A stretch of 64,000 nucleotides of DNA, taken from assembly GCF_015209965.1 (NCBI RefSeq), contig NZ_MU158690.1, positions 647,515-711,514 on the forward strand, in the 5' to 3' direction. Every line of letters begins with the position of its first letter. Positions within the stretch are counted from its first letter, which is position 1. Shown here piece after piece: positions 52,999 through 62,420 of this stretch. The stretch comes from Sphingobacterium pedocola (lineage in GTDB: Bacteria > Bacteroidota > Bacteroidia > Sphingobacteriales > Sphingobacteriaceae). A program made the position numbers and the translations under genes. The notes under the pieces were generated by a model. It ran no database searches. It was given only the letters and a program-made list of their open reading frames with translations, and was not told the DNA's origin.

Positions 52999-53216
52999 TA
53001 TCTTTGATATACGCTATAGCGTGTGGGCCCTATCGTTACCGTTCCTAAGCCGTCGGAAGCTAACAGTACGGTTGATAGGAGCCCGGCTATAGTTCCTTGC
53101 AATCGCGAGACTCACTTAAATAAAAGTGAGTTATGAAAATTACAAAAAAGCAACTTTACAAAAATCTAAAAACCGCCCCGGAGTAGCTCCGCAGGGCTTG
53201 TCCGCATTTGCGGACA
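52999..53216 (+). ncRNA. Structured RNA candidate in the 580-bp gap before the TlpA/SusCD operon
   Basis: A -7 box TATCTTTG (52999-53006) is followed about 8 bp later by a long compound hairpin. Pairs: 53014-53020 with 53086-53092 (7 bp), 53025-53028 with 53081-53084, 53029-53034 with 53074-53079 (6 bp), 53038-53041 with 53069-53072, and an inner TTCC/GGAA. Further hairpins lie at 53113-53132 (ACTCACTT/AAGTGAGT), 53176-53196 (G+C-rich) and 53199-53216 (TGTCCGCA/TGCGGACA). No open frame fits. It could be a small RNA or a leader of the operon starting at 53402. I do not recognise a known riboswitch. Confidence 0.5.
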
Positions 53217-53401
53217 TCTCAATCGATGAATGCGTGTAAGATAACCGAAATTAACCTGATGATGTATAAAACCGCATTTCGATTTTTAATCAATCAAATT
53301 ATTTATAGGTGGCCTGAGCTGTAGGCTTGGGTAGAGATGAATAGCGCTATAAAGATCTAGCGAAGGCACAGAGTACAGGTCACACCATTAACCTTAAAAA
53401 A

Positions 53402-54562
53402 ATGAATATATTTTTTAAGGGTGGGAGAGGACTGTGCTATTTAAAGCGGCTATCTCATCTTTTCAAATCAAAAAATAATCGGAGTCGAACGCTGTTCAGC
53501 TTTGTACTAGGTCTTATATGTGTGTTGTTTAGTGATGCCCAGGCGCAGTCCGCTGGAGAGCGGGCTGTGATCGGGGCAGAGGATATCAAACCGCTACAGA
53601 TCGGGGACACGATTCCCGAGGCGCTCTGGAACCTTCCATTACAGGTCGTAAACCATACTGATGGAAAGCGTAGAATTAAATTGGCTGATTTCAAAGGAAA
53701 GGCACTATTGCTGGATTTTATGTCTACAGGCTGTAAAGCTTGTATAGAGGCATTGCCGGGAATGGAGAAGACAATCAGTGTATATGGCAATGATGTTGTT
53801 TTGTTGCCGATTACCAATGAAGGTAGAGACCGTATGCTCAGGTTCAAACCAGACAATGATTACCTCCGGAATTCGGAGTTAACGTATGTAGTGGAGGATA
53901 GGGTACTGCGAAAAGCGTTTCCACACAGTTTTATATCCCACGTCGTATGGATAGATGTACAAGGTGTCGTCAGGGGTTTTACACGGACTAATCATATGAC
54001 AGAATCTACCTTGGGTGATTTGCTTGACGGAAATACCTTCGGCTGGCCGGTAAAGAGTGAGACGACATCTTACTTTCACCAGCCGATAATGCAAGGTAAT
54101 AATAAGCTAGAAGAGATGCCTAATAATACGGGACAAAAATTTCATTACGCTGCGATTACGGGATACATAGATGGAATAGGCTCTTACTATCCTACATCTA
54201 GGGATACGCTAGAGGGGGTAGAGCGCATATCATTACGAAATATTTCGCTGCTGGATTTTGGGCTGATCGCATCTGGCCTGGGGCTATTTAAGAGGGGTAA
54301 TATATTGAACCAAGATCATACCGAATGGAAAGTGGCCAATGTGCATAGATATGCATACGAGTTATATGAAGGAGATGAGCTCACCAAGGATCAATGGTAT
54401 CAAAGGTATGCCATCTCTTACGAACGGACGGTGCCGCTGGGGATGCGTATGGAGGATAAGCAACGCATACTGATGGATGATCTAAAATCTTTTATGGAGA
54501 TAAGCTGCGAACGCAGGGGAGGTGAGCTGCTGTTTTTTGAACTTAATCTAGATAAGCGATGA
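53402..54562 (+). CDS. Exported TlpA-like thioredoxin-fold protein
   Basis: A 386-residue protein with a basic N-terminus, a hydrophobic segment (TLFSFVLGLICVLFSDAQAQ) and a TlpA/redoxin domain at about 60-210: RIKLADFKGKALLLDFMSTG followed by CKACIEALPG (CxxC active site) and a later SHVVWIDVQGVVRG strand. The C-terminal 170 residues are unassigned. It overlaps the SusC gene by 4 bp (ATGA). Redoxin-SusC-SusD operons are frequent in Sphingobacteriaceae; this first gene may handle disulfides of exported proteins. Confidence 0.8.
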   Translation: MNIFFKGGRGLCYLKRLSHLFKSKNNRSRTLFSFVLGLICVLFSDAQAQSAGERAVIGAEDIKPLQIGDTIPEALWNLPLQVVNHTDGKRRIKLADFKGKALLLDFMSTGCKACIEALPGMEKTISVYGNDVVLLPITNEGRDRMLRFKPDNDYLRNSELTYVVEDRVLRKAFPHSFISHVVWIDVQGVVRGFTRTNHMTESTLGDLLDGNTFGWPVKSETTSYFHQPIMQGNNKLEEMPNNTGQKFHYAAITGYIDGIGSYYPTSRDTLEGVERISLRNISLLDFGLIASGLGLFKRGNILNQDHTEWKVANVHRYAYELYEGDELTKDQWYQRYAISYERTVPLGMRMEDKQRILMDDLKSFMEISCERRGGELLFFELNLDKR

Positions 54563-57500
54563 AAATCTTACTATTATTTTTTATGCTGGCCATTTCGTAT
54601 ACTGGATTATATGCACAGCAGGCTTGTAGCATTGATGTTGTTGTGGTACGACAGGAAGATGGTCGTGCGATGCCAAATATAAACATAGAGATGGATGGCC
54701 GTTCCTTTAAGACGGATCACCTTGGCCGGGTTACATTGCATATAGACAAAGAAGCTGTTGATGTCAGGATACGGCATGTGGGGTATACTGTGCAGACCTT
54801 GACAGTGAGATGTTCGGATAGCAAGGATCTGCAGATCGCGATGGTAGAAGAAGCCGTTGAGATCGATAGTGTGTATGTTTCTACTGGATATGAGAAGATA
54901 CCTAGAGAAAGGGCTACTGGATCGTTCGAATTTATCGACAATAGCTTGCTGAATAGATCCGTAGGGACAAATATCATAGCGAGGTTAGAGAATATAACTA
55001 CGGGCTTGCATTTCAATAAGCAATCCGTTAGTGCAGTAGGGGGCGGTCTTGCTATATCTCCCCAGATTGTGCTGCACGGTATCAGCACAATCCGAGATCA
55101 TGCAAATCGCAGTTCACCCCTGATCATACTGGACAATTTCCCGTACGAGGGAGATATAAACGATATCAACCCGGCCGAAATCGACAACATCACCATCTTG
55201 AAGGATGCGGCAGCGACATCGATATGGGGTGCAAAAGCGGGCAATGGTGTGATCGTATTGACCAGTAAGTATGCCGGTATGGCGGAGGGTATCAAAGGTA
55301 GTTTCGGCTCTACCGTCAGTATCACCCAAAAGCCTGATCTGATGAGACATCAGGTGATATCGCCCGGAGATTACATCGATGTGGAGCGGTTTTTATTTGA
55401 CAAAGGGTATTACAGTAACCTAGAGACCAATCGCAGCCGTCCGGCATTATCTCCCGCTGTTGAGCTTTTTATTGCGGAGCGGGATGGCACGCTATCTATA
55501 GACGAAATAAATACACAGCTGGCGGTTTTAAGATCACAGGATGTGCGAAGGGATTTCGCGCAGTACCTCTACAGAAATGCACTCCTGCACCAGTACAATT
55601 TGAATTTGAATGGTCGTTCTGCTAAAAGCCGATTTGTGCTGTCTGCAGGCTATGACAACTCCGCACCGACGCAGCTTGGTAGAGATTATGAAAGAGGTAA
55701 TATCCGTATCGAAAATGTCTATCAGCCGACCAAAAATATAGATATTACCACGTCGATGCGATGGTCGGTGGCACAGGCGCGCTCCGCTGATGCTGTGCCT
55801 GTGTATGCGGAGATAGGCTATAGATATCCTTATATACGACTGGCCGATGATCAGGGCAATGCAATACCCATTCCAAAAGATTATCGCCTGAGTTATATCG
55901 ACCAGACTGGACAGGGCTTGCTAATGGACTGGCACTATAGACCACTGGATGAGGTTGCGAACCAGCCGACGACGAACTTGCGTAAGGATCTTATCTTGAA
56001 TACCGGTATTAAGTACCGATGGACATCATGGTTTAATCTCGATCTCAAGTATCAGTATGCGGACGTGGCCGATAAGGCAAATTCGCTATACGATCTGGCC
56101 AACTACCGTACACGGAATCAGATCAATCTGGGTTCTACGATTTCCAATGGGGCGGTTATCTACAATTTTCCTTATGGTTCCGTGCTGCAGGACGACCTTC
56201 TGTTCAGCAAAGGACATTATGGGCGTGCGCAGGCTAATATGAATAGATCATGGTCTGACCGACACGACATCAATGGACTGCTGGGGTTCGAATTCAATGC
56301 GAGACAGTCTGCATCCAGTGGCTACACGATAGTCGGCTATGACGAGAATACACTGGCTTTTCCTACGGGTATTGATTACCTAAAGCCTTATCCGGTCTAC
56401 GATAATCTACAAGCGACGAGTGCTATCGGTCAACCGCTACGGCCGATGACCGCGCTTGAGCAGCGGTATATGTCCTATTTCGGGAATGCTTCCTACAGTT
56501 ACGACTCGCGGTATGTCGTCAGCATGAGTGTACGTAAGGATGCCTCCAACCTCTTTGGGGTGGCTACCAACGACAAATGGTCTCCACTATGGTCAGTTGG
56601 CGGTAGATGGAATGCCAGCAAAGAAAGTTTTTTTTCAACAAACTGGATGTCCACGCTTACACTGCGTGCGAGCTATGGATTTAGCGGCAATATCGACAAT
56701 AGTCTGAGCGCCGTGCCTACGCTATCATTTCTGTCGCCGGCAGCGGCGTATTTGGTGCCCTGGCAGAGAGCACAGAACCTAAACGCACCGAATGCGGAGT
56801 TGCGATGGGAGAAAGTTAGAAATATAAACTTTGGTCTTGATTTTGGACTGGCCAATAAAAAGGTAAGTGGGTCGATTGATATCTATCATAAAAGCACAAA
56901 GGATCTCTACACCTCGGTGCCGATGGATCCGACCACAGGTATCAGTGCTATGGTCATAAATGGAGCTAATGTGAACGGAAAGGGTGTCGATCTACAGATA
57001 AAAACGGTGAATATCGATAATGCCATTAAATGGAGTACGAACTGGCTCTTTTCGTATAATAATACATGGATAAAGCGAAACTTTAAGGAGTATGCTGGGC
57101 CTGCTGATCTGACAACTGCTGGACTTAATACTGTGGAGGGCCATCTGGCGTTTCCTATGTATTCCTATCGCTGGGGCGGGTTGGATCCGCAAACCGGAGA
57201 GCCGCGAGGTCTACTGAATGGGGAACCCAGCAAAGACTATCGGGCGCTCCGTAGTCAGAATGTACAGCCCGAAGACTTGGTTTTCCACGGCTCGCGCAGA
57301 CCATTGTACTGGGGAGGTGTGCGAAATAATGTCAATTACAAAAACTTCTCCCTATCAGCAAATGTCAGTTGGAAAGCTGGTTACTATTTCCGGAGAGAAT
57401 CCATAGACTATTCATATGTGCTCAACAATGGTTTAGCACATAGCGACTATTATAGGAGATGGCAGAAGGCCGGAGACGAGGCATCAACCGATGTACCTGC

Positions 57501-57765
57501 ATTTATTTATCCGGTCAATTCCTTAGCAAATACCTTTTATGCTAACTCGGAGGTATTGGTCGAAAAGGGTGACCATATTTATCTGGACGACATACGGATG
57601 GATTATTCCTGCCGTATTTCCCAGTCCTTACGGATGAACTTGTATCTAATGGCATCTAATATAGGTATGATATGGAGTGCGTCGTCATCTGGGCAGTTTC
57701 CAGACAATGCTTCGAGTATTCCGATGCCGCGTATTTTTAGTTGTGGTTTTAACCTTAATTTTTAA
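54559..57765 (+). CDS. SusC/RagA TonB-linked outer-membrane transporter 3
   Basis: A 1068-residue importer. Signal peptide MKILLLFFMLAISYTGLYAQ; short carboxypeptidase-regulatory-like domain (about 25-95, with DGRAMPNINIEMDG); plug (about 110-235) with GGGLAISPQIVLHGIST and ILKDAAATSIWGAKAGNGVI; barrel to the terminal FSCGFNLNF. It is only distantly similar to the two SusC proteins of region 1. No glycoside hydrolase or lyase lies beside it, so the substrate may be a peptide or other nutrient. Confidence 0.92.
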   Translation: MKILLLFFMLAISYTGLYAQQACSIDVVVVRQEDGRAMPNINIEMDGRSFKTDHLGRVTLHIDKEAVDVRIRHVGYTVQTLTVRCSDSKDLQIAMVEEAVEIDSVYVSTGYEKIPRERATGSFEFIDNSLLNRSVGTNIIARLENITTGLHFNKQSVSAVGGGLAISPQIVLHGISTIRDHANRSSPLIILDNFPYEGDINDINPAEIDNITILKDAAATSIWGAKAGNGVIVLTSKYAGMAEGIKGSFGSTVSITQKPDLMRHQVISPGDYIDVERFLFDKGYYSNLETNRSRPALSPAVELFIAERDGTLSIDEINTQLAVLRSQDVRRDFAQYLYRNALLHQYNLNLNGRSAKSRFVLSAGYDNSAPTQLGRDYERGNIRIENVYQPTKNIDITTSMRWSVAQARSADAVPVYAEIGYRYPYIRLADDQGNAIPIPKDYRLSYIDQTGQGLLMDWHYRPLDEVANQPTTNLRKDLILNTGIKYRWTSWFNLDLKYQYADVADKANSLYDLANYRTRNQINLGSTISNGAVIYNFPYGSVLQDDLLFSKGHYGRAQANMNRSWSDRHDINGLLGFEFNARQSASSGYTIVGYDENTLAFPTGIDYLKPYPVYDNLQATSAIGQPLRPMTALEQRYMSYFGNASYSYDSRYVVSMSVRKDASNLFGVATNDKWSPLWSVGGRWNASKESFFSTNWMSTLTLRASYGFSGNIDNSLSAVPTLSFLSPAAAYLVPWQRAQNLNAPNAELRWEKVRNINFGLDFGLANKKVSGSIDIYHKSTKDLYTSVPMDPTTGISAMVINGANVNGKGVDLQIKTVNIDNAIKWSTNWLFSYNNTWIKRNFKEYAGPADLTTAGLNTVEGHLAFPMYSYRWGGLDPQTGEPRGLLNGEPSKDYRALRSQNVQPEDLVFHGSRRPLYWGGVRNNVNYKNFSLSANVSWKAGYYFRRESIDYSYVLNNGLAHSDYYRRWQKAGDEASTDVPAFIYPVNSLANTFYANSEVLVEKGDHIYLDDIRMDYSCRISQSLRMNLYLMASNIGMIWSASSSGQFPDNASSIPMPRIFSCGFNLNF

Positions 57766-57769
57766 AGTT

Positions 57770-59131
57770 ATGTTTGATATATTAAAGCGTTTTTGTTGGT
57801 TCATGTGTCTGGCAGGGTTAATACTTTCTATCACCTCCTGTGAAGAATACTTGGATACCAAGCCTGATAAAAAGCTGGCCACGCCAGCTACAGCCAAAGA
57901 TCTGCAGGCGATCCTCGATAATATTCCGAGGATCAATGAGGCGGAAACGGGCTTGTCAGAAATAGCATCCGACAACTTTTTTTTGCCTGATGCCAACTGG
58001 TCTGCCCTCATCGAAGTAGAAAATAGAGATGCCTACCTATGGAAACGCAGTCCCGTTGCTGAGTTATACTGGTCATACATGTACCGGAAGATCTACGATG
58101 TAAATCTGGTGCTGGAGCATATAGATAAGGTCACCTATCAGTCCGAAGGTCAAAAGAATAGCATCTACGCAAATGCTCTGCTGGTCAGGGGGATGGCATT
58201 TCAAAAGCTGGCGGAAGTATTCTGTGTTCCCTATCGCAGGGGAGTAGCGGCAGAGGATAGATTAGGGGTCGTTCTGAAACGGAGCGCCGATATCAATGAA
58301 GATCTCAAGAGAAGCACATTAGAGGAGACGCATAATCAGATTAAGGAGGATCTGACCGAAGCCATTAAATATTTGCCCGATAACCCGTATGATTATCCGA
58401 CTAGGGCGGCAAAAGGCGCTGGATATGCGGCTATGGCGAGATACCTGCTTAGTATAGGGGATTATACTAGTGCGGGATATTATGCAGATTCAAGTCTAGC
58501 GCTCAAATCTACGCTATCCGATTATAATACAGTGGCGCAGATTCCTTATCCCTTTGAATTCTATAATGTTGAAATAATCTACTATTCCCGATCATATGCT
58601 TACCGGAATCTGAGTGAGGCGAATGCCCGTGTGGATCCACTTTTATACCAATCTTACGAGGATGATGATTTGCGTAAGCAATTGTTTTTCAAGGTGCAGG
58701 CCGATGGATACTACTCCTTTATTGGTGATTACAGTAAAGCTAATTTTGAGAAGTTTACGGGGTTGACAACTGCTGAAATGCTGCTCATCAGAGCAGAATG
58801 CAATGCGCGTGCCGGTAAGCTCCAAGAGGCTGAAGATGATGTAATTACGTTGCTGAGAAAACGTTATGTGAGCAATTTTGATTTTACTGGTCTAGATCTG
58901 CAACGCGATCCAGATGTTCTATTGAGACGGATAATGTTGGAGAGAAGGAAGGAATTGGTAGGAAGGGGAGTACGCTGGTCTGATATCAGAAGAATGAGTT
59001 TTGAAGAAGATATACGTTTGGAAAGGCTGTTGTACGATACTTCTTATGTATTGGATCAAGGTGCTATACAGGATTTTGCTTTTCTTATACCAGAAGCGGT
59101 AATTGAAAGAGGAGGGTATCAGCAAAATTAA
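57770..59131 (+). CDS. SusD/RagB lipoprotein 3
   Basis: About 453 residues from the ATG at 57770, 4 bp after the SusC stop; the longer frame from 57677 overlaps SusC and lacks a signal peptide at its start. Lipobox LILSITSC is followed by EEYLDTKPDKKLATPATAKD, typical of the family. The C-terminal LERRKELVGRGVRWSDIRRM and a final FLIPEAVIERG are SusD-like. A strong terminator follows directly. Confidence 0.9.
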   Translation: MFDILKRFCWFMCLAGLILSITSCEEYLDTKPDKKLATPATAKDLQAILDNIPRINEAETGLSEIASDNFFLPDANWSALIEVENRDAYLWKRSPVAELYWSYMYRKIYDVNLVLEHIDKVTYQSEGQKNSIYANALLVRGMAFQKLAEVFCVPYRRGVAAEDRLGVVLKRSADINEDLKRSTLEETHNQIKEDLTEAIKYLPDNPYDYPTRAAKGAGYAAMARYLLSIGDYTSAGYYADSSLALKSTLSDYNTVAQIPYPFEFYNVEIIYYSRSYAYRNLSEANARVDPLLYQSYEDDDLRKQLFFKVQADGYYSFIGDYSKANFEKFTGLTTAEMLLIRAECNARAGKLQEAEDDVITLLRKRYVSNFDFTGLDLQRDPDVLLRRIMLERRKELVGRGVRWSDIRRMSFEEDIRLERLLYDTSYVLDQGAIQDFAFLIPEAVIERGGYQQN

Positions 59132-59132
59132 G

Positions 59133-59173
59133 AAAGTCCCTGCGCAGTTTGATGCGCAGGGACTTTTGTTTTA
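59133..59173. terminator. Bidirectional terminator between convergent genes
   Basis: A near-perfect 14-bp stem (arms 59133-59146 and 59153-59166, loop GTTTGA) is followed on + by TTTGTTTT; on the - strand a less regular T-rich tract follows. It serves the SusD operon and probably the small gene from the other side. Confidence 0.85.
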
Positions 59174-59192
59174 ATGCAAGCTACAGCCTAAA

Positions 59193-59594
59193 CTAAGGCT
59201 GGTGCTTGATTTCTGACCGATCGGGGCTACTTCCCTGATTACGTTCCAAGATATCCAAAAGATTTGTTTCATCTGGGATGGAAGTATTGCTTGAGTTAGG
59301 TTCCGCTTTAACAGCACAAAGATTGGTGCCATCTTCACAAGCTGGCTCGGGATTGGTCATAGTCGGCGTGTAAGGCGCATAAAAACTAGGATCTTCGAGC
59401 TGACTAGGATCGTTGGGATTTCCGTTGAAAACATACCACTGCGGGGCAAGCGTTTTAGCTTCCACCTTAGGCTGGTTCTTTTTTTCTTTTTCCTTGTCGG
59501 TTTCGTTTGCATGAGCTGTAGCTGCTGATCCGACCATAAATAAAACTGATAATGCTAGTGAGGCAAATAGCCCCTTGCTTTTTAATGTAATCAT
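59193..59594 (-). CDS. Small exported protein, DUF6520-like
   Basis: A 133-residue protein with a signal peptide (MITLKSKGLFASLALSVLF to AHA) and a highly charged linker. It then has a Pro/Asn/Asp-rich region with QWYVFNGNPNDPSQLEDPSF and one Cys pair in PEPACEDGTNLCAVKAEPN. The Cys-pair tail resembles small secreted DUF6520-type proteins common in Bacteroidota, sometimes found near SdpA-like genes. Function unknown; the family assignment is tentative. Confidence 0.55.
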   Translation of the reverse strand: MITLKSKGLFASLALSVLFMVGSAATAHANETDKEKEKKNQPKVEAKTLAPQWYVFNGNPNDPSQLEDPSFYAPYTPTMTNPEPACEDGTNLCAVKAEPNSSNTSIPDETNLLDILERNQGSSPDRSEIKHQP

Positions 59595-60308
59595 AATAAT
59601 GATGTTTAAAGTTTATAGATTATTTTTTATTGTATCTGCATACCTCGTTTTGCCTCGGTGGTATACGTCGGAGGGATCCGGGGCGGTGATTAATCAGCTT
59701 CCTGGAAGCCAAAGAATCAAGCTGACCGTGAATAATGCGTACTTACGCGGATACTTGATTCTATTCGCAATTCTCTGCGGAGCGCAGGGCGCAAGATAGG
59801 CGTGCGTGCATAGCAGTACCCATACCATACGTTCCTGCACGCCACAACTCGATATGTACCGCCCGTGCAGCTTTGTCCATATGGACTGTGCAAGCCTCTC
59901 TATCTTTACGAGAAAAGCCTTGCTTTTTAATAGCACTGTCTGATAGCGGTTCATACTTCGTTCATTTTTCTTTACTACATTTTTTTCCTATCTAGCCCCG
60001 GACTGGGCTGCGTCCCCGACGCAGCCTGCCCCTTGGCTTTATTTGCACTATATCGCCGTACCCGCGTTCCTGTGTCTCGACATCCGTGACCAACCCAGCG
60101 TATCGGCGGATAGCAGTAGCCGGTCTCACTGCCTTTTGCTACCTTGTCGAAACTCTACCACCGGAATAGTGGCTACCATCCCGATACGCTCAACCGTATT
60201 TTTTAGCTAATTCGCTATATTGTTTATATGGATGTCTCACTTTTCAAAGTTGAGTAATAAAATCTGCCCGAGATCATGCTCCTAGAGAAAGAGATTTGGG
60301 GTGATTTT
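59595..60308. other. 714-bp gap with G+C-rich hairpins and no convincing gene
   Basis: The left part (59595-59800) is ordinary AT-rich DNA. From about 59800 to 60215 the sequence becomes G+C-rich and hairpin-prone, including a perfect 9-bp stem GGCTGCGTC/GACGCAGCC with a CCC loop at about 60007-60027. The motifs ATAGCAGTA and CGTTCCTG each occur twice. Open frames here look like chance frames. It may be a non-coding RNA or the remains of a repeat. Confidence 0.35.
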
Positions 60309-60908
60309 TTACAAACGGCTAAAACCTCGTTGTACAGTGCTGATAGATACATCGATTAAATCGGCCTGTTCCTGTTGCCATAGTATAGAACAGAGTTCTG
60401 GCAAATCACGGGCAAACCGCAGGTAGCGCGCCATAGCATCCCGCTCAAATGCTAAGGGGCGCAATTTGTCCAGCAAAGCTTTCTTCTTATTGACCAGCTG
60501 TCTGGAAAATTCATCCAGTCCAAGGTGTTTGAAGCCTTCAAGTGCTAAGCTGGTATATGGAATGGACACAATGAGACCGGAACGTAAGGCCACGATATCG
60601 CCTTCCGCCGGCGTTAGGCTATGCGTGTGTTTAGTGGTAAATAGACCGTAGGTTGGCGGGGCTATAGCCAAGAGTTGCTGTTTCTTTTTTTTGGGAGTAA
60701 GCTTCCGCCGTGCCAGGATTCCCTCCGAAACAAAATAGATTTTCTTCTGGCGATCTCCTTCCGCATAGAGTATCTGTTCACTTTTAACAATATGCGCGGT
60801 GCAGTTTTCTTTTAGCCATCGTGCGTGTTCCTCACTTATCGGCCGATGTTTTGACCAGTAGTTCAAAAGCAGGTTAAACGCCTTTGTTTTGCTGTAATAT
60901 TTGCTCAT
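60309..60908 (-). CDS. Crp/Fnr-like regulator with short C-terminal HTH
   Basis: A 199-residue protein with an N-terminal cyclic-nucleotide-type jelly roll (KSEQILYAEGDRQKKIYFVS at about 42-61) and a C-terminal HTH (QQEQADLIDVSISTVQRGFS) that ends the protein almost at the recognition helix. The family is usually 190-230 residues, so the wing is short or missing. It lies 65 bp downstream of the HTTM/SdpB-like gene on the same strand and may belong to that unit. Confidence 0.8.
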   Translation of the reverse strand: MSKYYSKTKAFNLLLNYWSKHRPISEEHARWLKENCTAHIVKSEQILYAEGDRQKKIYFVSEGILARRKLTPKKKKQQLLAIAPPTYGLFTTKHTHSLTPAEGDIVALRSGLIVSIPYTSLALEGFKHLGLDEFSRQLVNKKKALLDKLRPLAFERDAMARYLRFARDLPELCSILWQQEQADLIDVSISTVQRGFSRL

Positions 60909-60973
60909 AAATCGTTATTTTTTGTTTAGTGTTTGGTTTTTGCTCTATTCGCCATCAAACTGATCGGCGATGT

Positions 60974-61801
60974 TTACATAGTCTCTACAGAGACTTTAGC
61001 CTCCTTTCCTTGTATTGAAGGTGGGAGGGAAGGAATCGTACTTGCGAGATACCTCGCCTCGCCTTCAAGGGGTGAATAATTGGAAATGATCGTATTCTTG
61101 TCGGGGAAGTACCAGCCGCATAGGTTATACCAGATCATGAGGCTCGCAAAATGGTACAATCCCATGGTTAAGGCTATGCTGACATGTAATCCGATAATGC
61201 CTGCTAAAAAAGTACGGCGGTACCAACCGGCTCGCCAGATCAAGGGATAGCACAACTCAAGCAGGATAACAAACCAACCGCTTACTATCCAGATCTCCTT
61301 ATAACTTCCCCACTTGGTCGGAATTGGAAACAGGGCGCCCGGAAAGGGTTGTTGTACGGCCCGCCAAAGTGCCTCCCCATCGTACCAGCTCGCGCCAATG
61401 GCTTTCCCTAATCCACCAAACAGATACACCACCGTGAGCTGCCAGCGTAAGAGTTTTAAGGTATGCGGATATTTTGGGGAAAGACAACAGATCAGCAGCC
61501 CAGTCTGTGCGAGGTAGTCTACGCCATAAGACCAGTTGGGATCATTGATCCACAACCCATGATGTAGTATCAATAAGAGAAAACTGGCTAAACGGCTGTG
61601 ATACAGTACTGTCATCGCTGCACAGCATAAGAGATAGGCTAGCGCGATCCATCGAAGATAATCTACCGCCATATAGATGTTCCAACCTGTATCCGATTGG
61701 TGCAACTGGAGCAAACGGTTGTCGATAATCCCATCCTGTCCATACAGTATTGGTAAATCGGACCAAAGTTGGATCATCTCCCAGCCCAGGATCAATCCCA
61801 T
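60974..61801 (-). CDS. HTTM/SdpB-like polytopic membrane protein
   Basis: A 275-residue protein with about six membrane segments and Trp/His-rich loops (ILHHGLWINDPNWSYGVDYL, VYLFGGLGKAIGASWYDGEA), which match the HTTM (vitamin K-dependent gamma-carboxylase-like) superfamily that includes SdpB. SdpB helps mature the SDP peptide toxin in Bacillus. The annotated ATG (61801) lies inside the previous gene; in-frame codons upstream of it (TPYTPIWSRLLPQ) look coding but contain no ATG. The true start is therefore uncertain and a frameshift is possible. Confidence 0.65.
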   Translation of the reverse strand: MGLILGWEMIQLWSDLPILYGQDGIIDNRLLQLHQSDTGWNIYMAVDYLRWIALAYLLCCAAMTVLYHSRLASFLLLILHHGLWINDPNWSYGVDYLAQTGLLICCLSPKYPHTLKLLRWQLTVVYLFGGLGKAIGASWYDGEALWRAVQQPFPGALFPIPTKWGSYKEIWIVSGWFVILLELCYPLIWRAGWYRRTFLAGIIGLHVSIALTMGLYHFASLMIWYNLCGWYFPDKNTIISNYSPLEGEARYLASTIPSLPPSIQGKEAKVSVETM

Positions 61802-62414
61802 CCCCTGTGGTAACAGGCGGCTCCAAATGGGTGTGTAGGGTGTCGTATTGATATCGGTATGTCTTAAGGTTAATCACTTGCTTTTTCAGTTCCATCTGCT
61901 CGGTATGCTCCCGCAGTGACGGTATATGTTGCACCATGATCCGGTGTACTACCGGGCTGCCGGGATAGCGTTTGGCCAGTTGCATCGTTAATGACCGTTG
62001 TACCGCGTAGGCAAAGGCCGTGTCCACTTCACTGTTATGCTCTTTTGCGCCTATCCAGACCTTCTGATGGTCCATAAAGCTGCGATAGCGGATCTTCGCA
62101 CTACGGCTGCGCAATAACGGATGACTGTAATAATGCAGTTCACCATTAGGGTCGGCAATATAGAAGTGGCTGCGGTACGTACTCGCTACCGAAGGACTAT
62201 AAAAACTGTATCCACCATGGATACCAGCCCACTCGGCGTAGCGAGGTACAAACGATGTAGTCCTGATAGGCTCCCATACCCTGTTGAAGCAAGGGGCTAC
62301 ACCCCACGCGACAGCGAATGTACTGCTCGACAAATGAGCAAGATTGTACAATACGCTGATGAGAATGTGTAGCTCCCAACACTTCGACAACAGTCGGCGG
62401 TACCAGCTCACCAT
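61542..62414 (-). CDS. SdpA-like/HTTM-associated membrane protein
   Basis: A 290-residue frame. The N-terminal part has a hydrophobic segment (about 12-40) and a likely extracytoplasmic domain with GIHGGYSFYSPSVASTYRSH and HFYIADPNGELHYY, resembling SdpA-type partners of HTTM proteins. After about residue 205 (61800) the frame runs on for 260 bp across the HTTM gene in another phase, with non-family-like sequence. That tail is likely spurious or results from a frameshift. It starts 6 bp after a small exported-peptide gene. Confidence 0.55.
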   Translation of the reverse strand: MVSWYRRLLSKCWELHILISVLYNLAHLSSSTFAVAWGVAPCFNRVWEPIRTTSFVPRYAEWAGIHGGYSFYSPSVASTYRSHFYIADPNGELHYYSHPLLRSRSAKIRYRSFMDHQKVWIGAKEHNSEVDTAFAYAVQRSLTMQLAKRYPGSPVVHRIMVQHIPSLREHTEQMELKKQVINLKTYRYQYDTLHTHLEPPVTTGDGIDPGLGDDPTLVRFTNTVWTGWDYRQPFAPVAPIGYRLEHLYGGRLSSMDRASLSLMLCSDDSTVSQPFSQFSLIDTTSWVVDQ

Positions 62415-62420
62415 TGCGCC

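Noticed and set aside
59694..59954. 86-residue - strand frame in the gap before the Crp-like gene
   Set aside because: Composition and frame length fit chance; no domain pattern or start signal.
61299..61517. Short frames on both strands inside the HTTM-like gene
   Set aside because: Shadow frames of a gene with clear membrane-segment pattern.
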